This document shows positions 18,498 through 27,916 of a DNA stretch of 64,000 bases, one piece after another; positions within the stretch are counted from its first letter, which is position 1; every line of letters starts with the position of its first letter. The notes under the pieces are model-generated. The model was not told the origin of the DNA. It did not search any database and worked only from the letters and a program-made list of their open reading frames with translations. Both the position numbers and the translations under genes were made by a program. The stretch covers positions 62,001 through 126,000 of the forward strand of contig JANQLY010000014.1 of NCBI GenBank assembly GCA_028280345.1. Direction: 5' to 3'. The DNA comes from Pseudomonadales bacterium (GTDB lineage: Bacteria; Pseudomonadota; Gammaproteobacteria; Pseudomonadales; UBA7239).

Positions 18498-19433
18498 CTA
18501 TTCCCATAACCACGCAGCACCGAATACACCTGCAGAATCGCCTAAAGTCGCCTGTCGCAGTTGTGTATTTATCGTATTGGAAAAAATGCCGGACTGCCAG
18601 CGCCGCGGCACCTCTTCATACAACGCAGTAATTTTCGACAAACCACCACCGAGCACGACGACCTCCGGATCAAACACATTAATCACCTGCGCCAGACAAT
18701 GGGCAAGCTGTTCGTAGTATAACTCCATCACCTGAACAGCCTGCGCCTCCCCTGCCCCGGCACGTTTTACCACCTCTTCTGCCGGAACGGTTTGCCCGGC
18801 CAGACTTGCATAGCTTTCACTTAAACCCGGGCCCGATAACCAGGTTTCTACACAGTCAACACGTCCACAGTAACACGGCCTGTTGGTTTTCTGGCCGCGC
18901 ATAGAATCTGCGTTTAATAGTGTTGCAGGCAAACTGTTATGGCCCCATTCACCGGCAATACCGTTAACACCGACATGCAATTGCTCACCGATTACCAGAC
19001 CACCACCAACGCCGGTACCGAGAATCACTCCAAAAACATGCCGGGCTTCACGTGCGGCCCCCATACGAGCTTCCGCCAGCGTAAAACAGTTCGCATCATT
19101 CGCAAGACGTACCGGACGCTGCAAACGTTGTTGTAGATCCTTGCCAAGAGGCTGTCCATTCAAACAAACCGAGTTGCAATTTTTCATTACACCCTGCGCG
19201 GTTTCCGCACCGGGTGTTCCAATACCAACCGGCATGTTTATGGTTTCAGGCTGCGCTTGCACCATTAGAGCCAGCAGATGTTCAATACGTTGCAAGGTAT
19301 GTTCATATTGCTGTACCAAATCCGCATCCGGCAAATCCAGCAAGACACGCTCACGCCACAGCACATTATCTGCAGCATCAATCACGACACCTTCAACTTT
19401 GGTTCCACCCAGGTCCACTCCGACGCGCATCAT
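18498..19433 (-). CDS. ROK family sugar kinase (fructokinase/N-acetylhexosamine kinase type)
   Basis: The protein has 311 residues. ATP-binding motif VGVDLGGTKVEGVVID is at the N-terminus. GIGTPGAETAQGVMKNCN, LANDANCFTLAEA and GTGVGGGLVIG are the ROK signature. GIAGEWGHNSLP followed by the zinc-binding CYCGRVDCVETWLSGPGL confirms the family. Such kinases phosphorylate fructose, glucose or N-acetylglucosamine. Together with the neighbouring ampDE genes, a role in recovery of murein-derived amino sugars is possible, but that is inference. The start is one of two adjacent ATG codons. Confidence 0.92.
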   Translation of the reverse strand: MMRVGVDLGGTKVEGVVIDAADNVLWRERVLLDLPDADLVQQYEHTLQRIEHLLALMVQAQPETINMPVGIGTPGAETAQGVMKNCNSVCLNGQPLGKDLQQRLQRPVRLANDANCFTLAEARMGAAREARHVFGVILGTGVGGGLVIGEQLHVGVNGIAGEWGHNSLPATLLNADSMRGQKTNRPCYCGRVDCVETWLSGPGLSESYASLAGQTVPAEEVVKRAGAGEAQAVQVMELYYEQLAHCLAQVINVFDPEVVVLGGGLSKITALYEEVPRRWQSGIFSNTINTQLRQATLGDSAGVFGAAWLWE

Positions 19434-19454
19434 AGCCCCGCTTTACAACACCAC

Positions 19455-20372
19455 TTACAGCACCAGGGTCAACAGTGCAAGACAGGCAATAAATACCACT
19501 TCCACACGGTGTAACATCTCTTGCAGACACAGTGTTTTTTGCAGGCTTTGCTGCAAGGTTTTTTGCTCGACCGCAGCAGCATCAACCCGCTCAACTGTTT
19601 GCTGCTCAGGCGCCGCTGTCTGACTCATCAGTTGATGCTCAGCATGTTCAAACACAATTGCCATATCAGCACAGTGTCCGAGCACTTGCGCCGAGTGCAT
19701 ATCGACTTTTAACAGGTAGTCTTTCCACACCTGAAAACAGGTTGCAAAATTTCCGGTAACACAAAACAACAGGGATACGAGCCGTGAAGGTAACCATTCA
19801 GCCAGTGACAGAATCCTGCGCGCTGCGGGTATTTGCTTTGCCTGACAGGATTCGTGCTGCTCATATAAGAACAACAAGCGATAAAGCAGTGCCGCCGGCG
19901 CACCAAAAATAAAAAACCAGAAAACAACCACATAAAAACTTTCCAATTGGCGATACAGCAGGGAGTTACGCACTACAGGCCAGACATCTTCAATCTGCTC
20001 AAACTGTCTTTCCGTACACTCCGGCTCAATGTGATTAAGATGCAACAGTACGGACTCCCGGTCAGAGCGCCCGAGCGCCTCAATTAACTGCTTAACTTCG
20101 TTACGCCAGTCGTGGCGACCCACACTGTAAATCAACACCAACAGGTTCACCAGCCATAACAACAATGTCTGTCCATGTAATACCAGCAGCAGAATCGATA
20201 ACAAAAGAACAGGCAAGGCTACCGTGAAAATCAAAGGCAACCAGGGTTGCCGCGCACTGAGACCGGCAAAGCGACGTAACAGGAAAGTAAACCAGCCGTC
20301 ACGCTGCAACCAGCCCAGCCAGTTGCTATAGCGCTCTACAGCAGCGACAAAAACAATTATGAGAAAATGCAT
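19455..20372 (-). CDS. ampE: AmpE-like integral membrane protein
   Basis: The protein has 305 residues with several hydrophobic segments (LPLIFTVALPVLLLSILLLV; LLLWLVNLLVLIYSVG; YVVVFWFFIFGAPAALLYRLL) and a short amphipathic C-terminus. The N-terminus MHFLIIVFVAAVERY fits AmpE. It lies 44 bp downstream of ampD in the same direction, the ampDE arrangement known from enterobacteria and pseudomonads. AmpE is an inner-membrane protein linked to beta-lactamase induction and peptidoglycan sensing, with an exact function that is still unclear. No ampG or ampR gene is in the window. Confidence 0.85.
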   Translation of the reverse strand: MHFLIIVFVAAVERYSNWLGWLQRDGWFTFLLRRFAGLSARQPWLPLIFTVALPVLLLSILLLVLHGQTLLLWLVNLLVLIYSVGRHDWRNEVKQLIEALGRSDRESVLLHLNHIEPECTERQFEQIEDVWPVVRNSLLYRQLESFYVVVFWFFIFGAPAALLYRLLFLYEQHESCQAKQIPAARRILSLAEWLPSRLVSLLFCVTGNFATCFQVWKDYLLKVDMHSAQVLGHCADMAIVFEHAEHQLMSQTAAPEQQTVERVDAAAVEQKTLQQSLQKTLCLQEMLHRVEVVFIACLALLTLVL

Positions 20373-20416
20373 CTATCGTCCTCCCGATTTCAGCTTGTTT
20401 TGCAACGCTCTGATGC

Positions 20417-20992
20417 CTAAAAGTTCAAACTATCCAGATAATGTTGCCAGTCAAAACTTTCGCCTGGATCTGTTTTACGCTCTGGCGCAATATCACTGTG
20501 CCCGACAATACGCTGTCGCGTAATCGCCGGATAAACCTCGTGTAACAAATGAGTAACTCTGGCAAGCATGTCATATTGCTCTGCTGTATAGGAAAGCGTA
20601 TCTGTACCTTCCAGTTCAATACCGATGGAAAAGTCATTACAACTTTTACGACCGTTAAAACAGGAAACGCCTGCGTGCCAGGCTTGCGCCGTAAACGGTA
20701 CAAATTGGGTTATCCGACCATCGCGTGCGATGAGAACATGTGCGGACACCTTTAGCCCATCCAGCTCCACAAAGAAAGGGTGCTGCGTGATATCAAGGGT
20801 ATTGGTAAACAACTGTTCAATATAACCGCCACCAAATTCACCCGGCGGCAAGCTGATATTGTGAATGACGAGTAGTTCTATATCGGCATCCTGATGTCTC
20901 GCCTCACAGTTCGGCGATTCCAGACGCTGTACATCCGCGCCGCCAAGCCAACCTTTCTCTATCGTCAGATCGGCAAATTCAGGCACTGGCAA
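20417..20992 (-). CDS. ampD: 1,6-anhydro-N-acetylmuramyl-L-alanine amidase AmpD
   Basis: The protein has 191 residues, the usual length for AmpD. It is a cytosolic zinc amidase that cleaves anhydromuramyl peptides in cell-wall recycling. The zinc ligands are visible as His44 (LVIHNISLP), His165 (RIVGHSDIAP) and Asp175 (KTDPGESFDW), with catalytic Lys173 and Glu127 (GIELEG) as in characterised AmpD. The start ATG overlaps the end of the DUF1631-like gene by 14 bp, so translation is coupled. Loss of AmpD is known to derepress chromosomal AmpC in other species. Confidence 0.97.
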   Translation of the reverse strand: MPVPEFADLTIEKGWLGGADVQRLESPNCEARHQDADIELLVIHNISLPPGEFGGGYIEQLFTNTLDITQHPFFVELDGLKVSAHVLIARDGRITQFVPFTAQAWHAGVSCFNGRKSCNDFSIGIELEGTDTLSYTAEQYDMLARVTHLLHEVYPAITRQRIVGHSDIAPERKTDPGESFDWQHYLDSLNF

Positions 20993-22415
20993 AATTCAAC
21001 AGATCGTTAACGGCATCGAGCGTTTCACGGGAACACCCAACTTCACTTGCCAGCTCAATACCATCACCACCAACACCGGCCAGAAGAGGCTGCCAGCTTT
21101 CCAGCGCATCTTCACCAAGCTTTTTCTGCAAGTTTTGCAAATGCACTTCCTTCAGGTTATTGAGTAAGCGCGTAATATGGCTACTGCTAAAGCCGTGTCT
21201 CTCCAGACAGTCACGCAAAGCATGGATCAATCCAGGCACACGTCGACTCAGCTCGGTGCGCGCCTGGTCACTATCTATCGGAATAACGCTGCCAAGTAGT
21301 TCCTGTTGCAAATCACAAATCTGTTGCCACTCTTCACTTCCCTCACCGGAGCGCAAAATGACAGAAAACAATAAATCAGCCCAGGCAGTTTGAAAAAACG
21401 CGATAACACCGGCAGGTAAAGCCTTGCCCTGCAAACTTTCATCAATGGCCGCAAGGGCTTTTTTTCTCGCCTCGGACAGCAGCAGATTTTCTTCACGACA
21501 GTTTTCCAGGTGTTCAGCCAACGCATTGTTACTATCGGCAAAACGTTGCGCCTGCGACAAACAATTTACTGTACTTGTCACCGATTCCTCGTTAGCCAGT
21601 TCCAGTATCTGTTCAATCTCTGTTTCATTTGCAGCACCATCCAATAGCCTAGTGAATATACCAAGCCGTTTATGCAAGTCTTCTTTCGCTAATAATTCCA
21701 GCTGTTCATAGAGCTGTTCCATGGGGCCGCCACTGTTTTCATTAAACGCCACACCGGCAGCCACATTAATTTCTTCCTGCTCCAGACGACTCACCACATT
21801 ATTAAGCAGGGTTGACAACTGACCGAGAAATTCCGACTCGAAGGCATGCAACAATCTGAGCTTGCCTGTGATATCCATATCTGCACATTGCAAGCCAAGC
21901 AAAAAACCTACTGTCACGGTGCGCGGTGACAAAGGATTGGCATCAATATGCGGCCCGGGGATTGCAAATAAACCATGCAGTTGGGCGCTAAGGTAAATCA
22001 GCAAAGGGCGATTGCGGTTTGTATAATCGTCGATGATTGATTCGGCTGAAAATACCGAAAACAGATTAAGTGGATCAACAATGCGGCCACTAACATCCTG
22101 GCATATAGCATCAATGGCGGAAAAGTTTGCCTCCCCTTCCATCTCTGCATAAGCCGCCATCATCGTGTGCACAAGTGTGGCTTCGATGGTATGACGCTGC
22201 ACCAGAAGCTCTGCCAAAGCCTCTGTGTATTGATTTTGTTCTGCCACACTTTCAGCCTGTTCCATATCAGCAAGCAACTGTTTCTCGACAGCACTAAACA
22301 CGTTTTGCAACAGGATGGACAAGGCTGAACAGGAACGCTCGACTACCGCCTGCTTATAATCACCGGCAAAATGATAGCGGGATGTATAACGGGTTTCTCT
22401 GGTTTGGCTATTCAT
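20979..22415 (-). CDS. DUF1631-like protein upstream of ampD
   Basis: The protein has 478 residues, mainly helical and acidic, with no signal peptide or membrane segment. The N-terminus (YKQAVVERSCSALSILLQNVF) and the middle SEFLGQLSTLLNNVV resemble DUF1631 family proteins, of which a member lies in the same place between nadC and ampD in pseudomonads. No catalytic motif was seen. It overlaps ampD by 14 bp and is the first gene of an operon with ampD and ampE, which suggests a link to cell-wall recycling or a co-regulated housekeeping role. The family call is moderate, from gene order and composition. Confidence 0.7.
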   Translation of the reverse strand: MNSQTRETRYTSRYHFAGDYKQAVVERSCSALSILLQNVFSAVEKQLLADMEQAESVAEQNQYTEALAELLVQRHTIEATLVHTMMAAYAEMEGEANFSAIDAICQDVSGRIVDPLNLFSVFSAESIIDDYTNRNRPLLIYLSAQLHGLFAIPGPHIDANPLSPRTVTVGFLLGLQCADMDITGKLRLLHAFESEFLGQLSTLLNNVVSRLEQEEINVAAGVAFNENSGGPMEQLYEQLELLAKEDLHKRLGIFTRLLDGAANETEIEQILELANEESVTSTVNCLSQAQRFADSNNALAEHLENCREENLLLSEARKKALAAIDESLQGKALPAGVIAFFQTAWADLLFSVILRSGEGSEEWQQICDLQQELLGSVIPIDSDQARTELSRRVPGLIHALRDCLERHGFSSSHITRLLNNLKEVHLQNLQKKLGEDALESWQPLLAGVGGDGIELASEVGCSRETLDAVNDLLNFASA

Positions 22416-22566
22416 ATCATGTACCCAAGGCTTAAGCCGGTTGTCATCGCTTCATTTGCATTCTCACACTAAAAACCGGCAGCAAAAACAAATGCAGCAA
22501 TTTATCCCCAACCCTACCATTTCTCCGTTAAAATCGGAATGCCTGTAACTGCCAACATAAAAAATA

Positions 22567-23115
22567 GTGAACACCCCCGACCCACAGGAAACTCCCTCGT
22601 CAGCACCCGGCCAGGGCGCTGGTAAAACCATGCTGATTGTCGGCTGGCTGCTGGTACTCGGCGCCTTGACCTGGTTCTTCCAAGGCTATGAGGAGCAACG
22701 TTACAACCCGAACCAGCAACCGGAGTCATCGACAGGTGAAGGCTTTCGCGAGGTACACCTGCAGCAAAATCCAATGAATCACTACGTGAGTAGCGGCAGA
22801 ATCAACAACCATCCCGTTGTATTTATGCTGGATACCGGAGCGACAGATGTTGTAATCCCCGCCGCAGTCGCAGAGCACATCGGTTTGAAAAAAGGTATGC
22901 GTGGCCGCGCGCAAACCGCCAATGGCATCGTTGATATCTACCATACCCGCGTCAAACACTTACAGATTGGCAATATTGAACTACGCGATATTAGCGCCAG
23001 TATTAATCCGGCCATGTCAGCTAACGAAGAGATATTGCTTGGGATGAGTGCACTTAAGGAACTGGAGTTTGTGCAGCGTGGTGAAAGTCTGATTCTGCGG
23101 CAGTACACCTACTGA
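22567..23115 (+). CDS. Retropepsin-like aspartic protease, membrane anchored (TIGR02281-like)
   Basis: The protein has 182 residues, starting with GTG; an ATG 63 bp downstream is a possible alternative. A membrane segment (about 20-38, TMLIVGWLLVLGALTWFF) anchors it with the rest in the periplasm. The catalytic motif VFMLDTGATDVVIP (D-T-G) and the strand ILLGMSALKEL are typical of single-domain clan AA aspartic proteases of the TIGR02281 family, which work as dimers. The substrate is unknown. It is divergent from the DUF1631-ampDE operon and lies 87 bp upstream of nadC in the same direction. Confidence 0.88.
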   Translation: MNTPDPQETPSSAPGQGAGKTMLIVGWLLVLGALTWFFQGYEEQRYNPNQQPESSTGEGFREVHLQQNPMNHYVSSGRINNHPVVFMLDTGATDVVIPAAVAEHIGLKKGMRGRAQTANGIVDIYHTRVKHLQIGNIELRDISASINPAMSANEEILLGMSALKELEFVQRGESLILRQYTY

Positions 23116-23202
23116 ACGAGCAGATTAGAAACTGTTACAATTACGACGCCTGTACAACACAACGCCTGCCGTCAGCCTCTTCATGTTAGCCGGACAATTT
23201 CG

Positions 23203-24069
23203 ATGACAGACTTTAATCAACAACTTCACGAAGATATTAAATCGCGAGTCAGTGCTGCCCTGCAGGAAGATGTGGGCAGTGGCGATATTACTGCCGCATT
23301 GATACCTGCCGCCACTACCGGCAAGGCCCGCATCATCAGCCGGGAAGACGCCACGATTTGTGGTATTGCCTGGGTTAACGAGGTATTTGTCCAGGTCGAC
23401 CCGACGCTGGTACTGGAATGGCATGTTGCAGACGGCGATCAGGTAAGCACCGATCAACCCTTGTTTGAAGCGAGTGGCAGCTTGCGCCATCTGTTAACAG
23501 CAGAGCGCAGTGCCTTGAATTTTCTGCAACTGTTATCGGGCACAGCCACTACCTGCCGCCGCTATGCTGACAAGGTAGCACATACACAGGTCAGGCTACT
23601 CGATACGCGTAAAACCATTCCAGGTCTGCGTACTGCACAAAAGTACGCCGTCAGCCAGGGTGGGTGTTTTAACCACCGTATCGGCCTTTACGATGCCTAT
23701 CTGATCAAGGAAAACCATATCGCTGCCTGTGGCAGTATTGCTGCTGCGATTGCGACTGCGCAACAGCAGCAACCGGGCAAGCCCGTAGAGGTAGAAGTCG
23801 AAACTCTCGACGAGCTGCAACAAGCTCTCAATGCCCAGGCCGATATTATTATGCTTGATAATTTTGCACTTGATGCCTTGCGCGAAGCGGTAGATATCAC
23901 TGCCAGTCGTGCAAAACTCGAGGCCTCCGGCGGTATCACCGACGACAGTCTTGTAGCAATTGCTGAAACCGGCGTTGATTACATTTCTATCGGCAGTCTG
24001 ACCAAACACTGCCAGGCGATTGATCTGTCGCTGCGCATTATCGAAAGCAGTTCAACAACACCTGCGTAG
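23203..24069 (+). CDS. nadC: Nicotinate-nucleotide pyrophosphorylase (carboxylating)
   Basis: The protein has 288 residues, the normal NadC length. It converts quinolinate and PRPP to nicotinate mononucleotide, CO2 and PPi in de novo NAD synthesis. Motifs: [16 protein letters not shown] at the N-terminus, [18 protein letters not shown], then [28 protein letters not shown], and [19 protein letters not shown] with YISIGSLTK in the barrel. The usual GGG before NHR reads GGCF here, a small deviation. The ATG has a weak ribosome-binding site. It is followed 17 bp later by the TauE/SafE gene, so the two may be co-transcribed. Confidence 0.98.
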   Translation: MTDFNQQLHEDIKSRVSAALQEDVGSGDITAALIPAATTGKARIISREDATICGIAWVNEVFVQVDPTLVLEWHVADGDQVSTDQPLFEASGSLRHLLTAERSALNFLQLLSGTATTCRRYADKVAHTQVRLLDTRKTIPGLRTAQKYAVSQGGCFNHRIGLYDAYLIKENHIAACGSIAAAIATAQQQQPGKPVEVEVETLDELQQALNAQADIIMLDNFALDALREAVDITASRAKLEASGGITDDSLVAIAETGVDYISIGSLTKHCQAIDLSLRIIESSSTTPA

Positions 24070-24086
24070 CGAGCCGCTACCTCACT

Positions 24087-24854
24087 ATGGAATTCAATCT
24101 GTTCGAGCAGTTTATTCTGCTACTGCTTTCGTTTATTGCCAATTTGCTTTCCGCCCTGTCCGGCGGCGGTGCCGGACTGATTCAATTACCTGTATTGATT
24201 TTTCTCGGCCTGCCATTTCCCGTTGCACTCGCAACTCATAAAGTCGCGAGTGTAGCTCTGGGTGTCGGTGCAACACTGCGGCACCTGAAAAGCAGCAAGC
24301 TAGAACGTCGTTTTGCGCTGTTTATTCTCGCCTTTGGCCTGCCCGGTGTTGTGCTCGGCGCCAACATTATTTTGTTAATTCCTGAAGCTGTTGCACAAAT
24401 TAGTCTCGGTTTTTTAACCATGGGGCTCGGCATTTATTCCCGCTACCAGCGTGAACTCGGACAGAACTATGAGCCCAGCCATCGCGACCGCCGCGGCATG
24501 CTGATTGGCGGTCTGGTGTTGTTCGCTATTGGCTTTCTTAACGGCTCACTAACGTCCGGCACCGGCTTGTTTGTCACACTCTGGCTGGTGGGCTGGTTTG
24601 GACTCGACTACACCCGCGCTGTAGCCTATACACTGATTCTTGTCGGTCTGTTCTGGAATGGCAGTGGCGCGTTAACACTGGGTTTACAGGGGCAAATCCA
24701 CTGGAACTGGCTACCTGCACTGCTGCTTGGTTCTCTCGCAGGCGGCTATCTTGGCACACATCTGGGTCTGGCCAAGGGCAATCGCCTGGTTAAAACCGCG
24801 TTTGAAATTTGTGCTATTACAATGGGTTTTAGCCTTGTTTTAAAGGCTTTTTAA
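24087..24854 (+). CDS. TauE/SafE family membrane transporter
   Basis: The protein has 255 residues with about seven or eight hydrophobic helices. The N-terminal LLSALSGGGAGLIQLPVLIFLGLP and the internal GFLNGSLTSGTGLFVTLW are the two GG/SG-rich motifs of the two half-repeats of TauE/SafE proteins, and ATHKVASVALGVGATLRHL follows the first. These permeases carry sulfonates, sulfoacetate or sulfite-like anions out of the cell; the substrate here cannot be told. It starts 17 bp after nadC. Confidence 0.92.
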   Translation: MEFNLFEQFILLLLSFIANLLSALSGGGAGLIQLPVLIFLGLPFPVALATHKVASVALGVGATLRHLKSSKLERRFALFILAFGLPGVVLGANIILLIPEAVAQISLGFLTMGLGIYSRYQRELGQNYEPSHRDRRGMLIGGLVLFAIGFLNGSLTSGTGLFVTLWLVGWFGLDYTRAVAYTLILVGLFWNGSGALTLGLQGQIHWNWLPALLLGSLAGGYLGTHLGLAKGNRLVKTAFEICAITMGFSLVLKAF

Positions 24855-25254
24855 TCATATAAAGAAAACACAAGTACCGATATTCTCCCGCTGTCCAAAG
24901 CTCATATCGTGCTTTTTGGGTAGAAAGGCTAAGCCACACAAAATAAAAGGCCTTTAAACCAGGTATAAGCATAAAGATTTTCCATAAGTAATTACCGCAG
25001 TTTTTGCGTTTTTTACACACAAAAAAACCTGGTCATTTCTTCATGTTTTTTATAAAAAGCCTTTGATTTTCAGGCAAATTTTCCGGTAAACTCCGCAACC
25101 AGATTCACAAATATTTAGCTTGTTCTTTACAGGATCTAAATATTTCCTGTGAATAATTCGGGCCAACCCGGAAGGCGTCAAAAACGGTCCTTTTTGAAAT
25201 CTTCCTGGTAAAACTTTTTAACATGTTCATGATCATGAAATGAGGGGAACATTA
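24855..25254. other. AT-rich porin upstream region
   Basis: This 400-bp region has no ORF that looks real. It must carry the promoter and control sites of the porin gene. The stretch 25020-25110 is rich in A/T runs. A perfect 14-bp palindrome, TTCATGATCATGAA (25226-25239), lies directly before the ribosome-binding site GAGGGG (25242-25247). No clear -35/-10 pair could be chosen by eye. Confidence 0.5.
25226..25239. promoter_or_regulatory. Perfect 14-bp palindrome next to porin ribosome-binding site
   Basis: TTCATGATCATGAA is a perfect dyad that ends two bases before GAGGGG, the porin ribosome-binding site. It could be an operator or a small hairpin that occludes the translation start. The match could also be chance, since it is AT-rich and short. 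Confidence 0.35.
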
Positions 25255-26271
25255 ATGAAACAACGTAAATTACCTTTACTGGCCGCGTTACCTGCTGCAG
25301 TTTTTGCTGCAAACGTAAGCGCCGGCACCGATGTGACTGTTTACGGTAAAGTAAACGTCTCTCTGGAACAGCAACAGCAATCTGCTGCTGGCATTGACAC
25401 TCAAGACACCTGGAAGCTGATGTCCAACGCTTCTCGTCTGGGTTTCAAAGGCAAGACTGATCTCGGCGACAGCGGTCTGGCTGCTGTTTACAAACTCGAG
25501 TACGAAACTAACGTTGATGGCGACACCAACGGCCAGGAGTTCAAACAACGTAATATCTACGGTGGTTTGCAAGGTGGTTTCGGTACAGCAATCGCTGGTA
25601 AATTCGATACGCCGACTAAAAAAGCTCAAGGCAAAATTGACCTGTTCAATGACCAGACTCTGGGTGATATCAAAAACTACCTGTCTGGTGAAAACCGCGA
25701 AAACAACCTGATTCAGTACTCTTCTCCGAAGATTGCTGAAGGTATGCAAATCAACGTTGCTATCCAGCCGGGTGAAGAAAACGGTGCTCTGAACAACAAT
25801 GCTAACGACGGTATTGCTGACGGCGTTTCCGCTAGCCTGACTTATGACAACGACATGATGTGGCTGGCTGTTTCTGTTGATGACAGCATCGACATGACTG
25901 ATATGTGGCGTCTGGTTGGTCAATTCAAAGTTGGCGATTGGGCTCTGGGTGCAATGTACCAATCTGCTGAAGAATCCGAGACTGGTATGGGTATCGGCGG
26001 CGGTATCTTTGACGAAGAAGATGGCTGGATGCTTTCTGCGAAATGGGCAACTGGCCCGCACGCAGTTAAACTGCAATACGGCTACTCCGAGCGTCAAGCT
26101 ATCGGTACCAACATTGAGACTGAAACTGATAACTATGCTATCGGTTACGACTTCAAACTGGCTAAAGGTACCAAGCTGTACACTTACTACGCTGATCAAA
26201 GTGCTGAAGTTGCAGGTGCTGCCAGTGTAGACGACGACGTACTGTCTTTCGGCTTCGAGCACAAGTTCTAA
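25255..26271 (+). CDS. Gram-negative general porin (Porin_4/OmpC-like)
   Basis: The ATG at 25255 is preferred over the ATG at 25240, because GAGGGG lies seven bases ahead and it gives a clean signal peptide (MKQRKLPLLAALPAAVFAANVSA, cleavage near residue 23). The mature protein of about 315 residues starts GTDVTVYGKVNVSLE, the typical first strand of beta-proteobacterial/gammaproteobacterial porins. SRLGFKGKTDLGDSGLAA and a terminal FGFEHKF with Phe at the end fit a 16-strand outer-membrane trimeric porin. Codon use is strongly biased (GGT, CTG, GCT, AAC), consistent with high expression. A strong terminator follows. Confidence 0.95.
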   Translation: MKQRKLPLLAALPAAVFAANVSAGTDVTVYGKVNVSLEQQQQSAAGIDTQDTWKLMSNASRLGFKGKTDLGDSGLAAVYKLEYETNVDGDTNGQEFKQRNIYGGLQGGFGTAIAGKFDTPTKKAQGKIDLFNDQTLGDIKNYLSGENRENNLIQYSSPKIAEGMQINVAIQPGEENGALNNNANDGIADGVSASLTYDNDMMWLAVSVDDSIDMTDMWRLVGQFKVGDWALGAMYQSAEESETGMGIGGGIFDEEDGWMLSAKWATGPHAVKLQYGYSERQAIGTNIETETDNYAIGYDFKLAKGTKLYTYYADQSAEVAGAASVDDDVLSFGFEHKF

Positions 26272-26296
26272 GCAGAATTAGACTTTAGTCATAAAA

Positions 26297-26324
26297 ATAG
26301 GGGACAATAGTCCCCTATTTTTTT
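26297..26324 (+). terminator. Intrinsic terminator after porin
   Basis: ATAGGGGAC-AATA-GTCCCCTAT forms a perfect 9-bp stem followed by a run of Ts, 26 bp past the porin stop. The A-rich 5' flank makes it usable on the other strand too. Confidence 0.93.
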
Positions 26325-26371
26325 GCCTGAAAATTGTAAATTTCTCACCATCAGATAGATCTTGACCCACC

Positions 26372-26932
26372 ATGCGTATATTTATTTCTTCTGTATCTAT
26401 TTTTACCCTGCTCCTTACTTTTAACGTTCACGCTATTGATATCGGCGACGATGAAATGACGGTTGATCGGTCTGATACCAACGATTTTGAAGAGTTTCAC
26501 TCTAAAGATGACTCCAAAACGACCTGGAGCACAGAAGGCAAAACAACTTACGATGAGCAGGCTGCACAGACAGCCACACAAACAACCACGCAAAGCCATT
26601 CCGGCCCGATTATTGAAGAAGAGGTCATCGGTGGTACCAGCGGTGGTTATGAAGGCCAATCTACGACAACAGCACCTGCACCTGCGGCGTCTACCACAGC
26701 CGCAGCAACACCGGGCAGCGAAGATTATTCCGGCCAACAAATCGGTGTACGCGAAGCTTACAAGCTCTCCATGGATCCGACGCTAAGCAATGTACCCACT
26801 TTATTTGAAGCTATTCACTCTCTGCATGTGCAACTGAGCGGCTACTGTCCGAAGGGATGGAAGAAAAAAGAAGAGTGGCATGAACCGGAAGACAATTACT
26901 ACTATATCTACTACAAGGTTAACTGCGAATAA
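26372..26932 (+). CDS. Exported protein of unknown function with low-complexity linker
   Basis: The protein has 186 residues. A signal peptide is clear (MRIFISSVSIFTLLLTFNVHA, cleavage near residue 21). The mature N-terminus is acidic, residues 65-120 are a Thr/Ala/Pro-rich linker (AQTATQTTTQ; TTTAPAPAASTTAAATPG), and the C-terminal 55 residues form a compact domain with two Cys (SGYCPKGWKKKEEW and YKVNCE) that may form a disulfide. No family was recognised. It stands alone after the porin terminator and has no obvious partner. Confidence 0.75.
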   Translation: MRIFISSVSIFTLLLTFNVHAIDIGDDEMTVDRSDTNDFEEFHSKDDSKTTWSTEGKTTYDEQAAQTATQTTTQSHSGPIIEEEVIGGTSGGYEGQSTTTAPAPAASTTAAATPGSEDYSGQQIGVREAYKLSMDPTLSNVPTLFEAIHSLHVQLSGYCPKGWKKKEEWHEPEDNYYYIYYKVNCE

Positions 26933-27274
26933 TTTCAGGTTAGGCCTTACAAGAGCCTTTTAAACAGGCAAAAAAAAGCGCCTCGATAGGACTGGAGGCG
27001 CTGGAGATTAAAATCACTTCCCGTTTGTCATTGCTCATCACAATAATGTCCGTAACAAAAGTGCTCATCCTGAAACCGGGTGTGATCTTTTGGGGTAATC
27101 ACACATTAATGACAGGTCACTACAATAGATTCGGTTTATGAATTTTTATTAAAGTGACGAAAAAGTTTGCAAGAATTATCCTACCCGCCTTCTGGCCAGC
27201 GGGCTATACCCCCATCGTGCAATTGGGTATGATGGATTTTTTGCTACCATTTGTTTCTACAAGGAGTCATTGTC
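26933..27274. other. Noncoding spacer with one GC-rich hairpin
   Basis: The 342-bp spacer contains GCGCCTC-N10-GAGGCGC (26978-27001), preceded by seven As, so it would work as an intrinsic terminator for minus-strand transcription; no minus-strand gene ends here. A weak GTGTGAT/ATCACAC pair lies near 27080-27106. The rest shows nothing further apart from the ribosome-binding site of the next gene. Confidence 0.5.
26978..27001 (-). terminator. Hairpin with T-run on the minus strand
   Basis: A 7-bp GC-rich stem, GCGCCTC/GAGGCGC with a 10-base loop, is followed on the minus strand by seven Ts. It has the form of an intrinsic terminator but no gene reads into it from the right within 270 bp. It may also act as a processing or attenuation hairpin on the plus strand. 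Confidence 0.5.
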
Positions 27275-27907
27275 GTGCCCCGCCCTGTTTCTTTTTGTCA
27301 TCATTCTCGTGTGTTTCTTACCAGGCTCATGGCCCTTGCTGCGCTACTGTCCCTCGGCGCCTGCTCCTCTCTGGAGATTACCCGGCATAAAACCGAAGCC
27401 ACTACCGACCTGACCAGCATGAAAACCTACCGCTGGGCTGATGGCGAGGCGTTTGACAGTGTTGAACCCACCGGTGGGCACAATCGCAGCTACGATGCCG
27501 TTATTCGCGATGCCGCCAATCAGGTACTGCAGCAAAAAGGCTATGAAGAAACGACTGGTAACGCCGATTTCACTGTTGATTACCGCATTGTTATCAAGGA
27601 AGACGTTGTCGCAACCGATTCTGCTTACAGTGCATCACAAAACGACGAGGACGTTAACCAGTTTGGCCCTACCTGGCAGATGGGTGGCGGTGACGCGGGT
27701 TATCAGGGCCTTGCTACCCCGGAAGAGGAATTGATCTTTTTACAGCGCGGCACCCTGCATATCGGCGCCTTTAATGATAACAACGAACTGGTATGGCACA
27801 GCTCGGCGGAGAAAATGCTCAACAGCCAAAACTCTGACGCACAGCGCCGCGAGTCAATCCACAAAGCCGTGACGCGTATCAGCGAAACATTTCCGAACAA
27901 GCAATAA
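27275..27907 (+). CDS. DUF4136 lipoprotein
   Basis: The start is taken as GTG at 27275, since AAGGAG lies eight bases upstream; a TTG at 27251 lacks a ribosome-binding site. The 210-residue product has a signal with lipobox LGACSS (Cys near residue 30), so it is lipid-anchored to the envelope. The mature domain matches DUF4136: YRWADG near its start, DAANQVLQQKGYEE, ADFTVDYRI, and a final strand with LHIGAFNDNNELVWHSSAEKML. DUF4136 proteins are found in the envelope of many Gram-negatives; their role is unknown. It is convergent with the potassium channel gene, nine bases away. Confidence 0.88.
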   Translation: MPRPVSFCHHSRVFLTRLMALAALLSLGACSSLEITRHKTEATTDLTSMKTYRWADGEAFDSVEPTGGHNRSYDAVIRDAANQVLQQKGYEETTGNADFTVDYRIVIKEDVVATDSAYSASQNDEDVNQFGPTWQMGGGDAGYQGLATPEEELIFLQRGTLHIGAFNDNNELVWHSSAEKMLNSQNSDAQRRESIHKAVTRISETFPNKQ

Positions 27908-27916
27908 GCAACAGGT

